From Chromatiales bacterium (GTDB taxonomy: Bacteria; Pseudomonadota; Gammaproteobacteria; Steroidobacterales; GCA-2729495), in assembly GCA_030614035.1 (NCBI GenBank), contig JAUWKW010000032.1, positions 1-10,041 on the forward strand: a stretch of 10,041 nucleotides of DNA, given 5' to 3'. Under the pieces are notes generated by a model. The model did no database searches and was not told where the DNA came from. It saw only the letters and a program-made list of their open reading frames with translations. Numbering within the stretch: the stretch's first letter is position 1; each line of letters starts with the position of its first letter. Below are positions 1 to 8,148 of this stretch, piece after piece. The position numbers and the translations under genes were made by a program.

Positions 1-47
1 GACTGGTATAACACCGGCCGCAGCAGTTCCACGGTATCCGCCACAAT

Positions 48-1181
48 ATGGCCAAGCGTGATTATTATGAGGTCCTTGGCGCCGAAAAGGGCGCCACAGA
101 GGAGGATCTGAAAAAATCCTTTCGCCGCCTGGCGATGAAATATCATCCGGATCGCAATCCGGACGATGCCGATGCGGAGCATAAGTTCAAGGAGGCCAAA
201 GAAGCCTACGAGGGCCTTGCCGACGCGGGCAAGCGTGCTACCTACGATCAGTTCGGACATGCCGGCCTGGACGCAACAGCCGGTTCGGGCGGAGCTGGTT
301 TCGGCGCTGGTGCAGCATTCAGCGATATATTTGGCGACGTATTCGGCGACATCTTCGGTGGAGGGCGCCGCAGTCGGACCAGCGTCTATCGAGGCGCGGA
401 TCTGCGTTACGAATTGCGCCTCGATCTCGAGCAGGCGGTGCTTGGCGAATCGACCAATATTACCTTTCCGACTCAGGTGGCCTGTGATACTTGCCACGGC
501 AGTGGCGCAAAACCGGGGACATCATCAAAAGAATGCGGAACCTGCGGTGGAGCGGGACAGGTTCGTATGCAGCAGGGCTTTTTCTCTGTGCAACAGACCT
601 GCCCAACCTGCAGAGGAGCCGGCACGGTCATCGCGGATCCGTGCGGCAACTGCCGTGGGATTGGCAGGGTGCAGCAGAAAAAGACACTTGCGGTTAAAGT
701 GCCGGCAGGCGTGGATAATGGCGATCGAATAAGGCTGACGGGTGAGGGCGAGGCAGGTCAGAATGGTGGTCCATCCGGCGATCTCTATGTCGAGATTAGT
801 GTCAACTCCCACCCAATCTTCGAACGGGATGGCGCCGATCTTCGCTGTGAGGTACCGATTAATTTTTCCGTTGCAGCGCTGGGTGGCAACGTTCCGGTGC
901 CAACGCTACAAGGCGAAGTGAGTCTGAAGATCCCTGCTGAAACGCAGTCCGGACGAGTTTTTCGATTGCGAGGCAAGGGAGTTCGCCCGGTTCGGGGAGG
1001 TATGCAGGGCGATTTGTATTGCCTTGTCGAGGTGGAAACCCCGGTCAAAATGACGACGAAGCAGAAAAAGTTATTGCGTTCTTTCACCGAGGCCATTGAG
1101 GCAGGCGGTGATCGGCACCGGCCGCGAAACCAATCCTGGCACGCAAGTGTCCGGTCATTTTTCGATAAAATCGGCTCATAG
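48..1181 (+). CDS. dnaJ: Chaperone protein DnaJ (Hsp40 co-chaperone)
   Basis: Cytoplasmic co-chaperone that binds unfolded proteins and stimulates the DnaK ATPase. The 377 residues show the full type I DnaJ layout. The J domain is about residues 1-70, with the HPD motif at 33-35. A Gly/Phe-rich linker spans about 73-106. The zinc-binding region has four CxxCxGxG repeats, with cysteine pairs at 146/149, 163/166, 185/188 and 199/202, so both zinc centres are complete. The C-terminal substrate-binding and dimerisation domains follow. Length is typical of the family. The ATG start gives the standard [11 protein letters not shown] opening, although no clear Shine-Dalgarno sequence precedes it. dnaK is expected just upstream, outside the window. 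The gap to dapB is only 20 bases, which suggests co-transcription. Nothing looks truncated or foreign. Confidence 0.98.
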   Translation: MAKRDYYEVLGAEKGATEEDLKKSFRRLAMKYHPDRNPDDADAEHKFKEAKEAYEGLADAGKRATYDQFGHAGLDATAGSGGAGFGAGAAFSDIFGDVFGDIFGGGRRSRTSVYRGADLRYELRLDLEQAVLGESTNITFPTQVACDTCHGSGAKPGTSSKECGTCGGAGQVRMQQGFFSVQQTCPTCRGAGTVIADPCGNCRGIGRVQQKKTLAVKVPAGVDNGDRIRLTGEGEAGQNGGPSGDLYVEISVNSHPIFERDGADLRCEVPINFSVAALGGNVPVPTLQGEVSLKIPAETQSGRVFRLRGKGVRPVRGGMQGDLYCLVEVETPVKMTTKQKKLLRSFTEAIEAGGDRHRPRNQSWHASVRSFFDKIGS

Positions 1182-1201
1182 TTAGAGGCTTGGGAATAGA
1201 T

Positions 1202-2008
1202 ATGCTGCGTATTGCCGTACTCGGTGCAACCGGCCGCATGGGCATTAATGTCACGAGGGCCGTGGCCTCCAGCGACGATGCCGCGGTGAGCGGCGCATTG
1301 GTGGAACCCGGCCATGACCTGATCGGCGCGGATGTCGCCGAGGTGGCGGGCCTCGCACCAATCGGGGTCACGGTCGTTGATGACCCGCAGCAGGCGGTCC
1401 GCGACGCTGACGTCGCGATTGATTTCACACTACCCGATGCCGCGATCATCAATTTGGATGCCTGCGTGAAGCAGGGCTGCAGCATCGTTATGGGGACGAC
1501 CGGGCTCAATGATGCTCAGCAGCAGGCACTGCGCCAGGCTGGCCAGACTATCGGTGTGGTGTATGGGCGCAATATGAGCGTAGGCGTCAACGTGTTTACC
1601 GAACTGGCCCGCCGGGCTGCACGGCTGCTGGGGCCGGACTGGGAAGTCGAGATCAGCGAGGCGCATCATCGTTTCAAGGTCGATGCACCTTCTGGAACCG
1701 CGTTACAGATTGGCGAAGCGATTGCTGCCGAGCGTGGCCAGAATCTGGACGATGTGGCTTGTTACCGGCGCCAGGGATCGACCGGGGCCAGGCCTCCCGA
1801 AGCGATTGGGTTTACCTCTGTGCGTGCGGGAACTCTGGTTGGCGAGCACACGGTTATGCTGGCCTCCGACACGGAATTGCTGCGTCTCGAGCACCGGGCG
1901 CTGGATCGCGCAACCTTTGCACAGGGCGCACTCCGGGCAGCCCGATGGTTGGTGCAGCAACCGGCCGGAATCTACGGTATGGCAGATGTTCTGGAACTTG
2001 GTGATTGA
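1202..2008 (+). CDS. dapB: 4-hydroxy-tetrahydrodipicolinate reductase
   Basis: Cytoplasmic NAD(P)H-dependent reductase of the diaminopimelate/lysine pathway, which also supplies a peptidoglycan precursor. From the ATG at 1202 the protein has 268 residues. The nucleotide-binding loop GATGRMG is at 8-14 and the cofactor-contacting GTT at 98-100. The family signature EAHHRFKVDAPSGTA is at 154-168; it holds catalytic His155/His156, Lys159 and the substrate-binding SGT. The C-terminal GIYGMADVLEL resembles the usual ending. An in-frame TTG at 1190 would add four residues. The ATG is preferred because GGGA (1192-1195) sits 6 bases before it and the protein then begins directly with the first Rossmann strand. 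The gene lies between dnaJ and carA, as in Pseudomonas. Confidence 0.97.
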   Translation: MLRIAVLGATGRMGINVTRAVASSDDAAVSGALVEPGHDLIGADVAEVAGLAPIGVTVVDDPQQAVRDADVAIDFTLPDAAIINLDACVKQGCSIVMGTTGLNDAQQQALRQAGQTIGVVYGRNMSVGVNVFTELARRAARLLGPDWEVEISEAHHRFKVDAPSGTALQIGEAIAAERGQNLDDVACYRRQGSTGARPPEAIGFTSVRAGTLVGEHTVMLASDTELLRLEHRALDRATFAQGALRAARWLVQQPAGIYGMADVLELGD

Positions 2009-2066
2009 CCTCGGCGAACCGATTATCTCGCCGGATGCCTGCGGTTAATGCCGGTTGGCAAGTCGA

Positions 2067-2095
2067 TAGATTAGTCTGGGGGCGTCGTTTACAAT
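2067..2095 (+). promoter_or_regulatory. Possible sigma-70 promoter for carAB
   Basis: A TACAAT hexamer at 2090-2095 matches five of six consensus -10 bases. The -35 position at 17-bp spacing (TAGATT, 2067-2072) is poor. Transcription would begin near 2101-2103 and give a leader of about 95 bases that includes the hairpin and dyad upstream of carA. No obvious ARG-box pair was seen. Tentative. Confidence 0.3.
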
Positions 2096-2126
2096 ACCGC
2101 GGGTCCCAACAATGAGCTTAAAACAT

Positions 2127-2160
2127 ACGGGAGGGGCCTGGTCCGGGCCTCTCCCGTTTT
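2127..2160 (+). terminator. Terminator-like hairpin in the carA leader
   Basis: The arms at 2127-2138 (ACGGGAGGGGCC) and 2146-2157 (GGCCTCTCCCGT) pair over 12 bp with one G-U pair. The loop is 7 bases. A short run of four T follows (2157-2160). The structure has the form of an intrinsic terminator with a weak U tract. It may end dapB transcripts, or act as an attenuator ahead of carA; it lies 36 bases before the carA start codon. The pairing is visible in the sequence, while the function is inferred. Confidence 0.6.
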
Positions 2161-2167
2161 CATATCT

Positions 2168-2182
2168 CACAATCGAATTGTG
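2168..2182 (+). promoter_or_regulatory. Perfect dyad just upstream of the carA RBS
   Basis: CACAAT (2168-2173) and ATTGTG (2177-2182) form a perfect inverted repeat around CGA. Two further pairs are possible outside one mismatch. The carA ribosome binding site GAGAGG (2184-2189) begins two bases later. It could be an RNA hairpin that influences carA translation or a protein-binding operator. It could also be chance. Confidence 0.35.
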
Positions 2183-2195
2183 CGAGAGGTACTGG

Positions 2196-3329
2196 GTGAG
2201 CGAACCGGCACTGCTGGCTCTTGAAGACGGCACAGTGTTTGAAGGAATTTCGGTCGGCGCCGAAGGCAGAACCATTGGTGAGGTGGTGTTCAACACCGCC
2301 ATGACCGGTTACCAGGAAATCCTGACGGATCCATCGTATTGCCGTCAGATCATTACGCTGACTTATCCTCATATTGGTAACACGGCCACCAACAGCGACG
2401 ATCTGGAAAGCACGAAAATCTATGCGGCTGGCCTGGTTATTCGCGATCTTCCCGCGGTCTCTAGCAGCTGGCGGGCGGACATTGGGTTTTCGGAGTTCTT
2501 GCAGCGCGGCGGTCTGGTTACCATCGCGGAGATCGATACCCGGAAACTAACCCGAATACTGCGCGAAAAAGGCGCGCTGTCCGGCTGTATCGTGACCGGC
2601 GATATCGATCCGACGGAGGCTGTGGATCACGCCAAGCGTTTCCCGGGATTGGCCGGAATGGATGTGGCTAAGGTCGTCACTGCGCAGCGGACCTATCAAT
2701 GGAGCCTTGGGCGTCAATGGCCCCATCCAAGCCCCGTAATCGGCAAAAGGCTGGACGAATTCCATGTCGTCGCGTTCGACTTCGGAATCAAACGAAACAT
2801 TCTGCGTTTATTTGCAGATCACGACTGTCGCATCACGGTAGTGCCTGCGCAAACCAGTTCCGCCGATGTTCTGGCAATGTCACCCGACGGTGTATTTCTA
2901 TCGAATGGCCCCGGCGATCCCGAGCCGTGCGTTTACGCAATTGACGCAATCAAATCGATTCTGCAATCGGGTATGCCGGTGTTTGGGATTTGCCTTGGTC
3001 ACCAATTGCTCGCACTGGCCAGTGGCGCACGCACCGTCAAGATGAAATTTGGCCACCACGGTGCCAACCATCCGGTTGTAAACGTTGATACCGGAGAAGT
3101 CATCATCACCAGCCAAAACCACGGATTCGCCGTCGACGAGGGATCGCTGCCCGGTAATCTGCGGCCCACGCACCGTTCGCTTTTCGATGATTCACTGCAA
3201 GGGGTGGAGCGAACCGATTGCGCCGCAATCGGTTTTCAGGGGCACCCCGAGGCGCGCCCCGGGCCGCACGATGTCATGCCAATGTTCAGCCAATTCATTG
3301 AGATGATGAGGGAACGAAGAAGTGGTTAG
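2196..3329 (+). CDS. carA: Carbamoyl-phosphate synthase small (glutaminase) subunit
   Basis: Hydrolyses glutamine and passes ammonia through a tunnel to CarB for carbamoyl phosphate synthesis, the entry to arginine and pyrimidine biosynthesis. With the GTG start at 2196 the protein has 377 residues and aligns closely with E. coli CarA along its whole length. The N-terminal CarB-contact domain is about 1-150. The class I glutamine amidotransferase domain is about 188-375, with nucleophile Cys266 in FGICLGHQ and His350/Glu352 in FQGHPEA completing the triad. The start is supported by GAGAGG (2184-2189) five bases upstream and by the N-terminal match ALLALEDGT. An in-frame ATG at 2112 would add 28 residues encoded by the leader hairpin and has no ribosome binding site. 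carB follows after 54 bases. Confidence 0.97.
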   Translation: MSEPALLALEDGTVFEGISVGAEGRTIGEVVFNTAMTGYQEILTDPSYCRQIITLTYPHIGNTATNSDDLESTKIYAAGLVIRDLPAVSSSWRADIGFSEFLQRGGLVTIAEIDTRKLTRILREKGALSGCIVTGDIDPTEAVDHAKRFPGLAGMDVAKVVTAQRTYQWSLGRQWPHPSPVIGKRLDEFHVVAFDFGIKRNILRLFADHDCRITVVPAQTSSADVLAMSPDGVFLSNGPGDPEPCVYAIDAIKSILQSGMPVFGICLGHQLLALASGARTVKMKFGHHGANHPVVNVDTGEVIITSQNHGFAVDEGSLPGNLRPTHRSLFDDSLQGVERTDCAAIGFQGHPEARPGPHDVMPMFSQFIEMMRERRSG

Positions 3330-3383
3330 AGCGGATCCTTATCCGGTGGCCGTTTTAATGAATGCGCTGATATCCGGACTCTG

Positions 3384-6300
3384 ATGCCCAAGCGTACCGA
3401 CATAAGTACGGTAATGATCATCGGTGCTGGTCCGATTGTCATTGGCCAGGCCTGCGAGTTTGATTATTCGGGTGCGCAGGCCTGCAAGGCCCTCAAAGAG
3501 GAAGGCTATCGGGTCGTGCTGATCAATTCGAACCCGGCTACGATCATGACGGATCCGGACACCGCAGACTCAGTCTACATTGAACCGGTTAACTGGCAGG
3601 CCTGCGCAAAAATAATCGAGAGAGAAAAGCCCAATGCCCTGTTACCCACCATGGGCGGGCAGACTGCGCTTAACTGCGCGCTTGACCTCGTCCGCGAAGG
3701 GGTGTTAGCCGCGCACAACGTGGAATTAATCGGTGCTTCCCGGGAGGCGATCGATACCGCCGAGGACCGGGAAAAGTTCCGCGCTGCCATGCAGGACATC
3801 GGTTTGGAAGTCCCCGATGCGGTTATCGCGCATGACTTGGAACAAGCCTTGGAGGTTCAGAAACAGATCGGGTTTCCAACGATCATCCGGCCTTCGTTCA
3901 CGCTCGGCGGCTCCGGTGGCGGCATTGCATATAACCGCGAAGAATTCGAAACGATCGTGGCGCGGGGCCTGGAGCTATCGCCAACGACCGAGGTACTGCT
4001 GGAAGAATCGGTACTGGGTTGGAAAGAATTCGAAATGGAGGTGGTGCGCGACTGCGACGACAACTGCATCATCGTGTGTTCAATCGAAAACGTTGACCCC
4101 ATGGGGGTCCATACTGGTGATTCGATCACGGTGGCCCCGGCCCAGACGCTGACCGACAAGGAATATCAGCGCCTGAGAGACGCATCGATCGCGGTACTGC
4201 GGCGAGTCGGAGTCGAGACCGGTGGTTCAAACGTGCAGTTTGCAGTGAACCCGGTTGATGGCCGCATGCTGCTGATCGAGATGAATCCGCGTGTGTCCCG
4301 CTCCTCGGCCCTAGCGTCGAAAGCAACCGGATTTCCGATCGCCAAGGTCGCTGCGAAACTCGCAGTCGGATACACCCTGGATGAATTGCGTAACGAAATT
4401 ACCGGAGGTGCGACGCCCGCATCCTTCGAACCGACGATCGATTACGTGGTCACGAAGGTGCCACGCTTCACGTTCGAAAAGTTCCCGGATGCGAACGACC
4501 GACTCACGACCCAAATGAAATCGGTGGGCGAGGTCATGGCAATAGGCCGAACCTTTCAGGAATCGCTGCAAAAGGCGCTGCGGAGTCTCGAGACGGGGGT
4601 CGACGGTTTGGTCGAACAGGGTGAGCACGCGGCCCGTACCGAAGAGGAATTGGATACGTTGCGCGAGGAGTTGCGGATGCCGGGTCCAAACCGGCTTTGG
4701 CATGTTGCAGATGCATTTCGCGCCGGCCTTCAATTGTCGGAAATTACGGAACTGAGCCGAATTGATCCGTGGTTTTTGGCGCAGATCGAGGATTTGGTGC
4801 AGACGGAAGACGAGGTACGCAAGCTCAAGCTGGAGGCGCTGAAACCGGAAACGTTACGTCGGTTGAAGCGCAAAGGATTCGCCGACAGTCGGATAGCAAG
4901 CCTGGTTGATGCTCCGGAAGCATTCGTTCGTGACCACAGGTTGAAGGCGGGAATTACTCCGGTGTTTAAGCGTGTTGACACTTGCGCAGCCGAGTTTGCA
5001 ACGACGACTGCGTACCTTTACTCGACTTACGAAGAAGAATGCGAAGCAGATCCAAGCGAGCGCAAAAAGATCATGATTTTGGGAGGCGGTCCCAACCGAA
5101 TTGGTCAGGGCATAGAATTTGACTATTGCTGTGTACATGCTGCGCTCGCGGCCCGGGAAGCCGGCTTCGAAACGATAATGGTCAACTGCAATCCTGAGAC
5201 GGTATCAACCGACTACGATACCTCCGATCGACTGTACTTTGAGCCGGTGACCTTCGAAGACGTTATGGCGATTGTCGATCGCGAGCGGCCATTCGGCATC
5301 ATCGTCCAGTACGGTGGGCAAACACCGTTGAAGTTAGCTCGGGCGCTGGAGAAGGCAGGTGCACCTATCATCGGCACCAGCCCCGATTCGATTGACCTTG
5401 CCGAAGACCGGGAGCGTTTCCAGAGTCTGGTGAGCAAGTTGAAGCTTAAACAACCGCCGAATGCCACCGCCCGGAACGCGGACGAAGCGGTTACGCTCGC
5501 CGCGGATGTTGGTTTCCCACTTGTTGTGCGACCTTCGTATGTACTTGGCGGGAGAGCCATGGATGTCGTCTATAACGAGGATGAGCTACGCACATACATG
5601 CGCGAAGCCGTTGAAGTATCCAACGATAGCCCGGTTTTACTGGATCGATTCCTGGATTTTTCTGTCGAGGTTGACGTTGACATTGTTTGCGACGGGGAGG
5701 ACGTTTTAATCGGCGGGATACTGGAACATATCGAGCAGGCTGGCGTCCATTCGGGCGATTCAGGGTGTTCGCTGCCGCCAGCCACGTTGTCGGCGGATGC
5801 TCAAGCTGAGATGGCCGATCAGGTTCGCAAGCTTGCTGAGGCATTGAACGTGGTTGGACTGATGAACACACAGTTCGCAATCCAGGGAGGTGTGATTTAC
5901 CTGTTGGAGGTGAATCCACGGGCATCGAGAACTGTTCCGTTTGTGTCCAAAGCAACCGGCATACCGCTCGCTAAGATCGGCGCCAAGGCGATGGCGGGTG
6001 TCAGTTTAAAAGAGCAGGGTGTCAAACAGTCTAAAGTCCCCGCATATTACTCAGTTAAGGAATCGGTGTTTCCGTTCGCGAAATTTCCCGATGCGGATCC
6101 GATACTGGGTCCTGAGATGCGCAGTACTGGCGAAGTCATGGGCACGGGGAGGTCATTCGGTGAGGCTTATGCCAAGGCCCAATTGGCCTCCGGCGTTGAC
6201 TTACCGAAAAGTGGTACTGCTTTGCTGTCCGTTCGCGACCATGACAAACCAGAAGCAGTCAAGTTGGCCAAGATTCTGGTCAGCCGAGGGTTTAGCCTGG

Positions 6301-6611
6301 TAGCGACCGACGGTACTGCGGTGCACTTGGCGGAAAATAATGTGCCATGCCGCAGGGTGAACAAGGTCCGCGAGGGGCGGCCGCATATTGTCGATATGAT
6401 CAAGAATAATGAGATTCACCTGATCGTAAATACGACCGAGGGAAAAAAAGCCATTCGCGAGTCTCATTCAATACGGGGTGCGGCTGTGAATCACAAGGTT
6501 ACTTACTACACAACCCTGCCGGCCGCTATGGCGACCTGTATGGCTTTTGATTATGCCGAAGGGGGCGAGGTAAACAGGTTGCAGGATTTACACGACGAGG
6601 CCGGCAAGTGA
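3384..6611 (+). CDS. carB: Carbamoyl-phosphate synthase large subunit
   Basis: Makes carbamoyl phosphate from bicarbonate, CarA-derived ammonia and two ATP. The 1075 residues match the usual length and contain the duplicated synthetase halves. The first (about 1-400) begins MPKRTDIS and holds [17 protein letters not shown] and GVHTGDS. A helical oligomerisation domain follows (about 400-550). The second half (about 560-935) holds [28 protein letters not shown] and [13 protein letters not shown]. The C-terminal MGS-like allosteric domain (about 940-1075) keeps Lys955, the ATDGT loop, [10 protein letters not shown] and NTTEG. These positions in E. coli CarB bind UMP or IMP, so nucleotide control is probably retained. 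The Shine-Dalgarno is weak (only GGA at 3376-3378), so translation may depend on passage from carA. The stop codon overlaps greA. Confidence 0.98.
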   Translation: MPKRTDISTVMIIGAGPIVIGQACEFDYSGAQACKALKEEGYRVVLINSNPATIMTDPDTADSVYIEPVNWQACAKIIEREKPNALLPTMGGQTALNCALDLVREGVLAAHNVELIGASREAIDTAEDREKFRAAMQDIGLEVPDAVIAHDLEQALEVQKQIGFPTIIRPSFTLGGSGGGIAYNREEFETIVARGLELSPTTEVLLEESVLGWKEFEMEVVRDCDDNCIIVCSIENVDPMGVHTGDSITVAPAQTLTDKEYQRLRDASIAVLRRVGVETGGSNVQFAVNPVDGRMLLIEMNPRVSRSSALASKATGFPIAKVAAKLAVGYTLDELRNEITGGATPASFEPTIDYVVTKVPRFTFEKFPDANDRLTTQMKSVGEVMAIGRTFQESLQKALRSLETGVDGLVEQGEHAARTEEELDTLREELRMPGPNRLWHVADAFRAGLQLSEITELSRIDPWFLAQIEDLVQTEDEVRKLKLEALKPETLRRLKRKGFADSRIASLVDAPEAFVRDHRLKAGITPVFKRVDTCAAEFATTTAYLYSTYEEECEADPSERKKIMILGGGPNRIGQGIEFDYCCVHAALAAREAGFETIMVNCNPETVSTDYDTSDRLYFEPVTFEDVMAIVDRERPFGIIVQYGGQTPLKLARALEKAGAPIIGTSPDSIDLAEDRERFQSLVSKLKLKQPPNATARNADEAVTLAADVGFPLVVRPSYVLGGRAMDVVYNEDELRTYMREAVEVSNDSPVLLDRFLDFSVEVDVDIVCDGEDVLIGGILEHIEQAGVHSGDSGCSLPPATLSADAQAEMADQVRKLAEALNVVGLMNTQFAIQGGVIYLLEVNPRASRTVPFVSKATGIPLAKIGAKAMAGVSLKEQGVKQSKVPAYYSVKESVFPFAKFPDADPILGPEMRSTGEVMGTGRSFGEAYAKAQLASGVDLPKSGTALLSVRDHDKPEAVKLAKILVSRGFSLVATDGTAVHLAENNVPCRRVNKVREGRPHIVDMIKNNEIHLIVNTTEGKKAIRESHSIRGAAVNHKVTYYTTLPAAMATCMAFDYAEGGEVNRLQDLHDEAGK

Positions 6612-7084
6612 CAAAAGTTCCAATTACGGTCAATGGGGCGCAGAAGCTCAGAGATGAGTTTCAGCGTTTAAAAAAAGAGGATCGGCCGCGGATCGTGTCT
6701 GCGATCGCTGAAGCGCGCGCTCATGGCGATCTACGCGAAAATGCTGAATATCATGCTGCCAAGGAAGAACAGGGGTTTATCGAAGCTCGGATCAAGCAAA
6801 TCGACGGCGTGCTTTCGAATGCCGAAATTATCGATGTCACGGCGTTGACTAAAACCGGTAAGGTTGTTTTCGGGGCCACAGTCGAACTCATCGATGAAGA
6901 CAGTGGCAAGCAGGTGGCTTACCAGATCGTCGGTGAAGATGAAGCGGATATCGGCTCAGGAATGCTTTCATTTTCGTCGCCGATAGCACGCGCGTTAATC
7001 GGGCGTGAGGAGGGCGACGTCGTGGATGTGAAGACTCCGGGTGGCGACAGAAGCTACGAGATCGTTGAAGTCAGATACGGCTAA
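6608..7084 (+). CDS. greA: Transcription elongation factor GreA
   Basis: Binds the RNA polymerase secondary channel and promotes cleavage of backtracked transcripts. The 158 residues match E. coli GreA in length. The N-terminal antiparallel coiled coil is about residues 1-75. Its tip, [18 protein letters not shown], carries the acidic residues Asp41 and Glu44 that act at the polymerase active site. The FKBP-like C-terminal domain is about 80-158, with [22 protein letters not shown] and KTPGG. The GTG start lies in GTGA (6608-6611), shared with the carB stop, and GAGG (6597-6600) sits 7 bases before it. This layout suggests translational coupling to carB. I saw no separate promoter. Confidence 0.97.
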   Translation: MTKVPITVNGAQKLRDEFQRLKKEDRPRIVSAIAEARAHGDLRENAEYHAAKEEQGFIEARIKQIDGVLSNAEIIDVTALTKTGKVVFGATVELIDEDSGKQVAYQIVGEDEADIGSGMLSFSSPIARALIGREEGDVVDVKTPGGDRSYEIVEVRYG

Positions 7085-7103
7085 TGCACGCCGACCGAAT
7101 GCC

Positions 7104-7120
7104 GCCGTAGTGCCTACGGC
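7104..7120. terminator. Perfect hairpin at the greA/yhbY convergence
   Basis: GCCGTAG (7104-7110) and CTACGGC (7114-7120) form a perfect 7-bp stem with a TGC loop, 20 bases past the greA stop. The right arm contains the yhbY stop codon on the other strand. No T run follows on either strand, so it is not a classic intrinsic terminator. It may help end both convergent transcripts or protect their 3' ends. Confidence 0.4.
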
Positions 7121-7407
7121 AAAGTAATCCCCGGGTCTACCATCCGGGGGCGAAATAGTGAGGCCGTGTTGCCAACTCGCTGGATGATCTCTGCACCGGT
7201 GATTCGTGACAATTCATCAATTGTTTTATCCCGTAGATCCCGATTTCCGACGTGCACTTTAATTTTTATCAGTTCATGTCGAGTGAGACTGCTGTTTAGT
7301 TCAGCCACCAAACTGTCTGTGAGGCCGGAGTTACCAACCTGAACGACCGGCTTCATGTGATGAGCCAGGCGCCGCAGATGTTTTCGTTGCCGTTCTGTCA
7401 GTTGCAT
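7114..7407 (-). CDS. yhbY: Ribosome-assembly RNA-binding protein YhbY (CRM domain)
   Basis: Small CRM-domain protein associated with pre-50S ribosomal particles. The 97 residues from the ATG at 7407 align with E. coli YhbY throughout: an N-terminal helical part (TERQRKHLRRLAHHMKPVVQVG), a GNSGLT turn at about 25-30 corresponding to the family's GxxG loop, HELIKIKV at about 44-51, and VGNTASLFRP near the end. A GTG at 7413 would add two residues (VA). The ATG is preferred because it matches the E. coli start, but the ribosome binding sequence is weak for both. The gene converges on greA and diverges from rlmE; E. coli has the same reversed orientation between greA and rlmE. Its role beside GreA and RlmE fits a transcription/ribosome-biogenesis cluster. 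Confidence 0.93.
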   Translation of the reverse strand: MQLTERQRKHLRRLAHHMKPVVQVGNSGLTDSLVAELNSSLTRHELIKIKVHVGNRDLRDKTIDELSRITGAEIIQRVGNTASLFRPRMVDPGITLP

Positions 7408-7411
7408 CGCC

Positions 7412-7426
7412 ACTTATTATATAAGT
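7412..7426. promoter_or_regulatory. AT-rich palindrome in the yhbY/rlmE divergent spacer
   Basis: ACTTAT (7412-7417) and ATAAGT (7421-7426) form a perfect inverted repeat around TAT. The minus strand reads TATAAT across 7421-7416, a perfect -10 hexamer for yhbY, but its start point would fall almost on the yhbY start codon and no -35 is seen. The plus strand reads TATTAT at 7415-7420, a near -10 for rlmE, also without a good -35. It may be an overlapping divergent promoter or an operator. Tentative. Confidence 0.35.
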
Positions 7427-7466
7427 ACCCACGTGAGGGAGTGCTTACGACGGAGTTGGCAGCCCG

Positions 7467-8087
7467 ATGACGCAACGCTCATCGAATTCGCGCTGGAAAA
7501 ACCGCCAGAAGAGAGACCCCTACGTGCGGCGGGCCCAAACGGAAGGGTGGCGGAGCCGCGCAGTTTATAAGCTAGAGGAAATCCATGGCAAGGACGCGAT
7601 ACTGAAGCCGGGAGCAGTCGTTTTCGATCTGGGCGCCGCCCCTGGTGGCTGGAGCCAGTATGCAGTGACGATGGTGCAGCCTCATGGGCGAGTGATTGCC
7701 GTTGATCTACTTTCAATCGAGCCTTTAGCCGGCGTGGAATTCATCCAGGGCGATTTTTCTGAGCGCGCTGTTCTGGACCGTGTGCTGGGCCTGGTGGATG
7801 GCGCCGATGTTCACCTTGTAATGTCGGATATGGCCCCCAATATCAGTGGAAATCGGTCTGTGGACCAGCCCCGCTGCATGTACCTGGCAGAGCTGGCACT
7901 GGATTTTGCGGGGCGCGTGCTTGGCCCAAATGGACATTTTGTTACAAAGCTGTTCCAGGGCGCCGGATTCGAGGCGCTGGTGGCGGATGCACGGAAACGG
8001 TTTGGGGACGTGAGTATAAGGAAACCAAGGGCATCCCGCCGCGGCAGTCGTGAGACTTACCTTGTGGCGAGGAATTTTCGATTATAG
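7467..8087 (+). CDS. rlmE: 23S rRNA 2'-O-ribose U2552 methyltransferase RlmE (FtsJ/RrmJ)
   Basis: SAM-dependent methyltransferase that modifies U2552 in the A-loop of 23S rRNA late in 50S assembly. The 206 residues match E. coli RlmE in length and order. The SAM-binding motif DLGAAPGGWSQY is at 54-65. The catalytic residues are Lys35 (in SRAVYKLEEI), Asp121 (in VMSDMAPN), Lys161 (in FVTKLFQG) and Glu196 (in SRETYLVA). The N-terminus is basic, as expected for rRNA binding. The ATG follows CGGAG (7451-7455) at a rather long 11-base spacing. It stands 61 bases before ftsH in the same direction; the two form a heat-shock operon in E. coli. I could not identify a convincing sigma-32 promoter here. 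Confidence 0.97.
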   Translation: MTQRSSNSRWKNRQKRDPYVRRAQTEGWRSRAVYKLEEIHGKDAILKPGAVVFDLGAAPGGWSQYAVTMVQPHGRVIAVDLLSIEPLAGVEFIQGDFSERAVLDRVLGLVDGADVHLVMSDMAPNISGNRSVDQPRCMYLAELALDFAGRVLGPNGHFVTKLFQGAGFEALVADARKRFGDVSIRKPRASRRGSRETYLVARNFRL

Positions 8088-8100
8088 TAGTGTCTAAACA

Positions 8101-8129
8101 GGGCAGTTGCGCCGAATGGGCGGCTGCTC
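8101..8129 (+). promoter_or_regulatory. Imperfect hairpin in the rlmE-ftsH spacer
   Basis: GGGCAG (8101-8106) pairs with CTGCTC (8124-8129), including one G-U. CGCC (8110-8113) pairs with GGCG (8119-8122) around a GAATG loop, with a small internal loop between the two stems. No T run follows, so it is unlikely to be an intrinsic terminator. It ends 10 bases before the ftsH Shine-Dalgarno GAGGA (8139-8143) and could affect mRNA stability or translation. Weak evidence. Confidence 0.25.
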
Positions 8130-8148
8130 GTCATCATAGAGGACACCC

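Larger units (their letters stand above)
2009..2195 (+). other. dapB-carA intergenic region / carA leader
   Basis: This 187-base spacer has no supported gene. It contains a possible -10 hexamer (2090-2095), a strong hairpin with a short T run (2127-2160), and a perfect 6-bp dyad (2168-2182) directly before the carA ribosome binding site. A weaker inverted repeat follows the dapB stop: CGGCGA at 2012-2017 pairs with TCGCCG at 2028-2033 around a 10-base loop. The reading frame from an ATG at 2112 runs through the leader into carA without a stop, but that ATG has no Shine-Dalgarno sequence. Regulation of carAB here, in response to pyrimidines or arginine, is inferred from what is known of the operon in other gammaproteobacteria. 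Confidence 0.6.

Noticed and set aside
1..47. Possible 3' end of dnaK at the left edge
   Set aside because: A stop (TAA at 9-11) exists in one frame, but too few codons precede it to identify any protein.
785..1315. 176-residue open frame on the minus strand across dnaJ and dapB
   Set aside because: It lies opposite two clearly real genes, has no recognisable domain, and is the type of long antisense frame expected in GC-rich coding DNA.
2009..2111. Search for ArgR (ARG box) operators upstream of carA
   Set aside because: No pair of AT-rich 18-base boxes resembling the E. coli consensus is visible.
3332..3356. CGGAT-CCTT-ATCCG inverted repeat followed by TTTT between carA and carB
   Set aside because: The stem is only 5 bp and the T run begins 7 bases after it. 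A terminator here would also separate two subunits of one enzyme.
7380..7466. Sigma-32 heat-shock promoter upstream of rlmE-ftsH
   Set aside because: rlmE-ftsH is heat-regulated in E. coli, but no good CTTGAA-like -35 with a CCCCAT-like -10 at proper spacing could be found.
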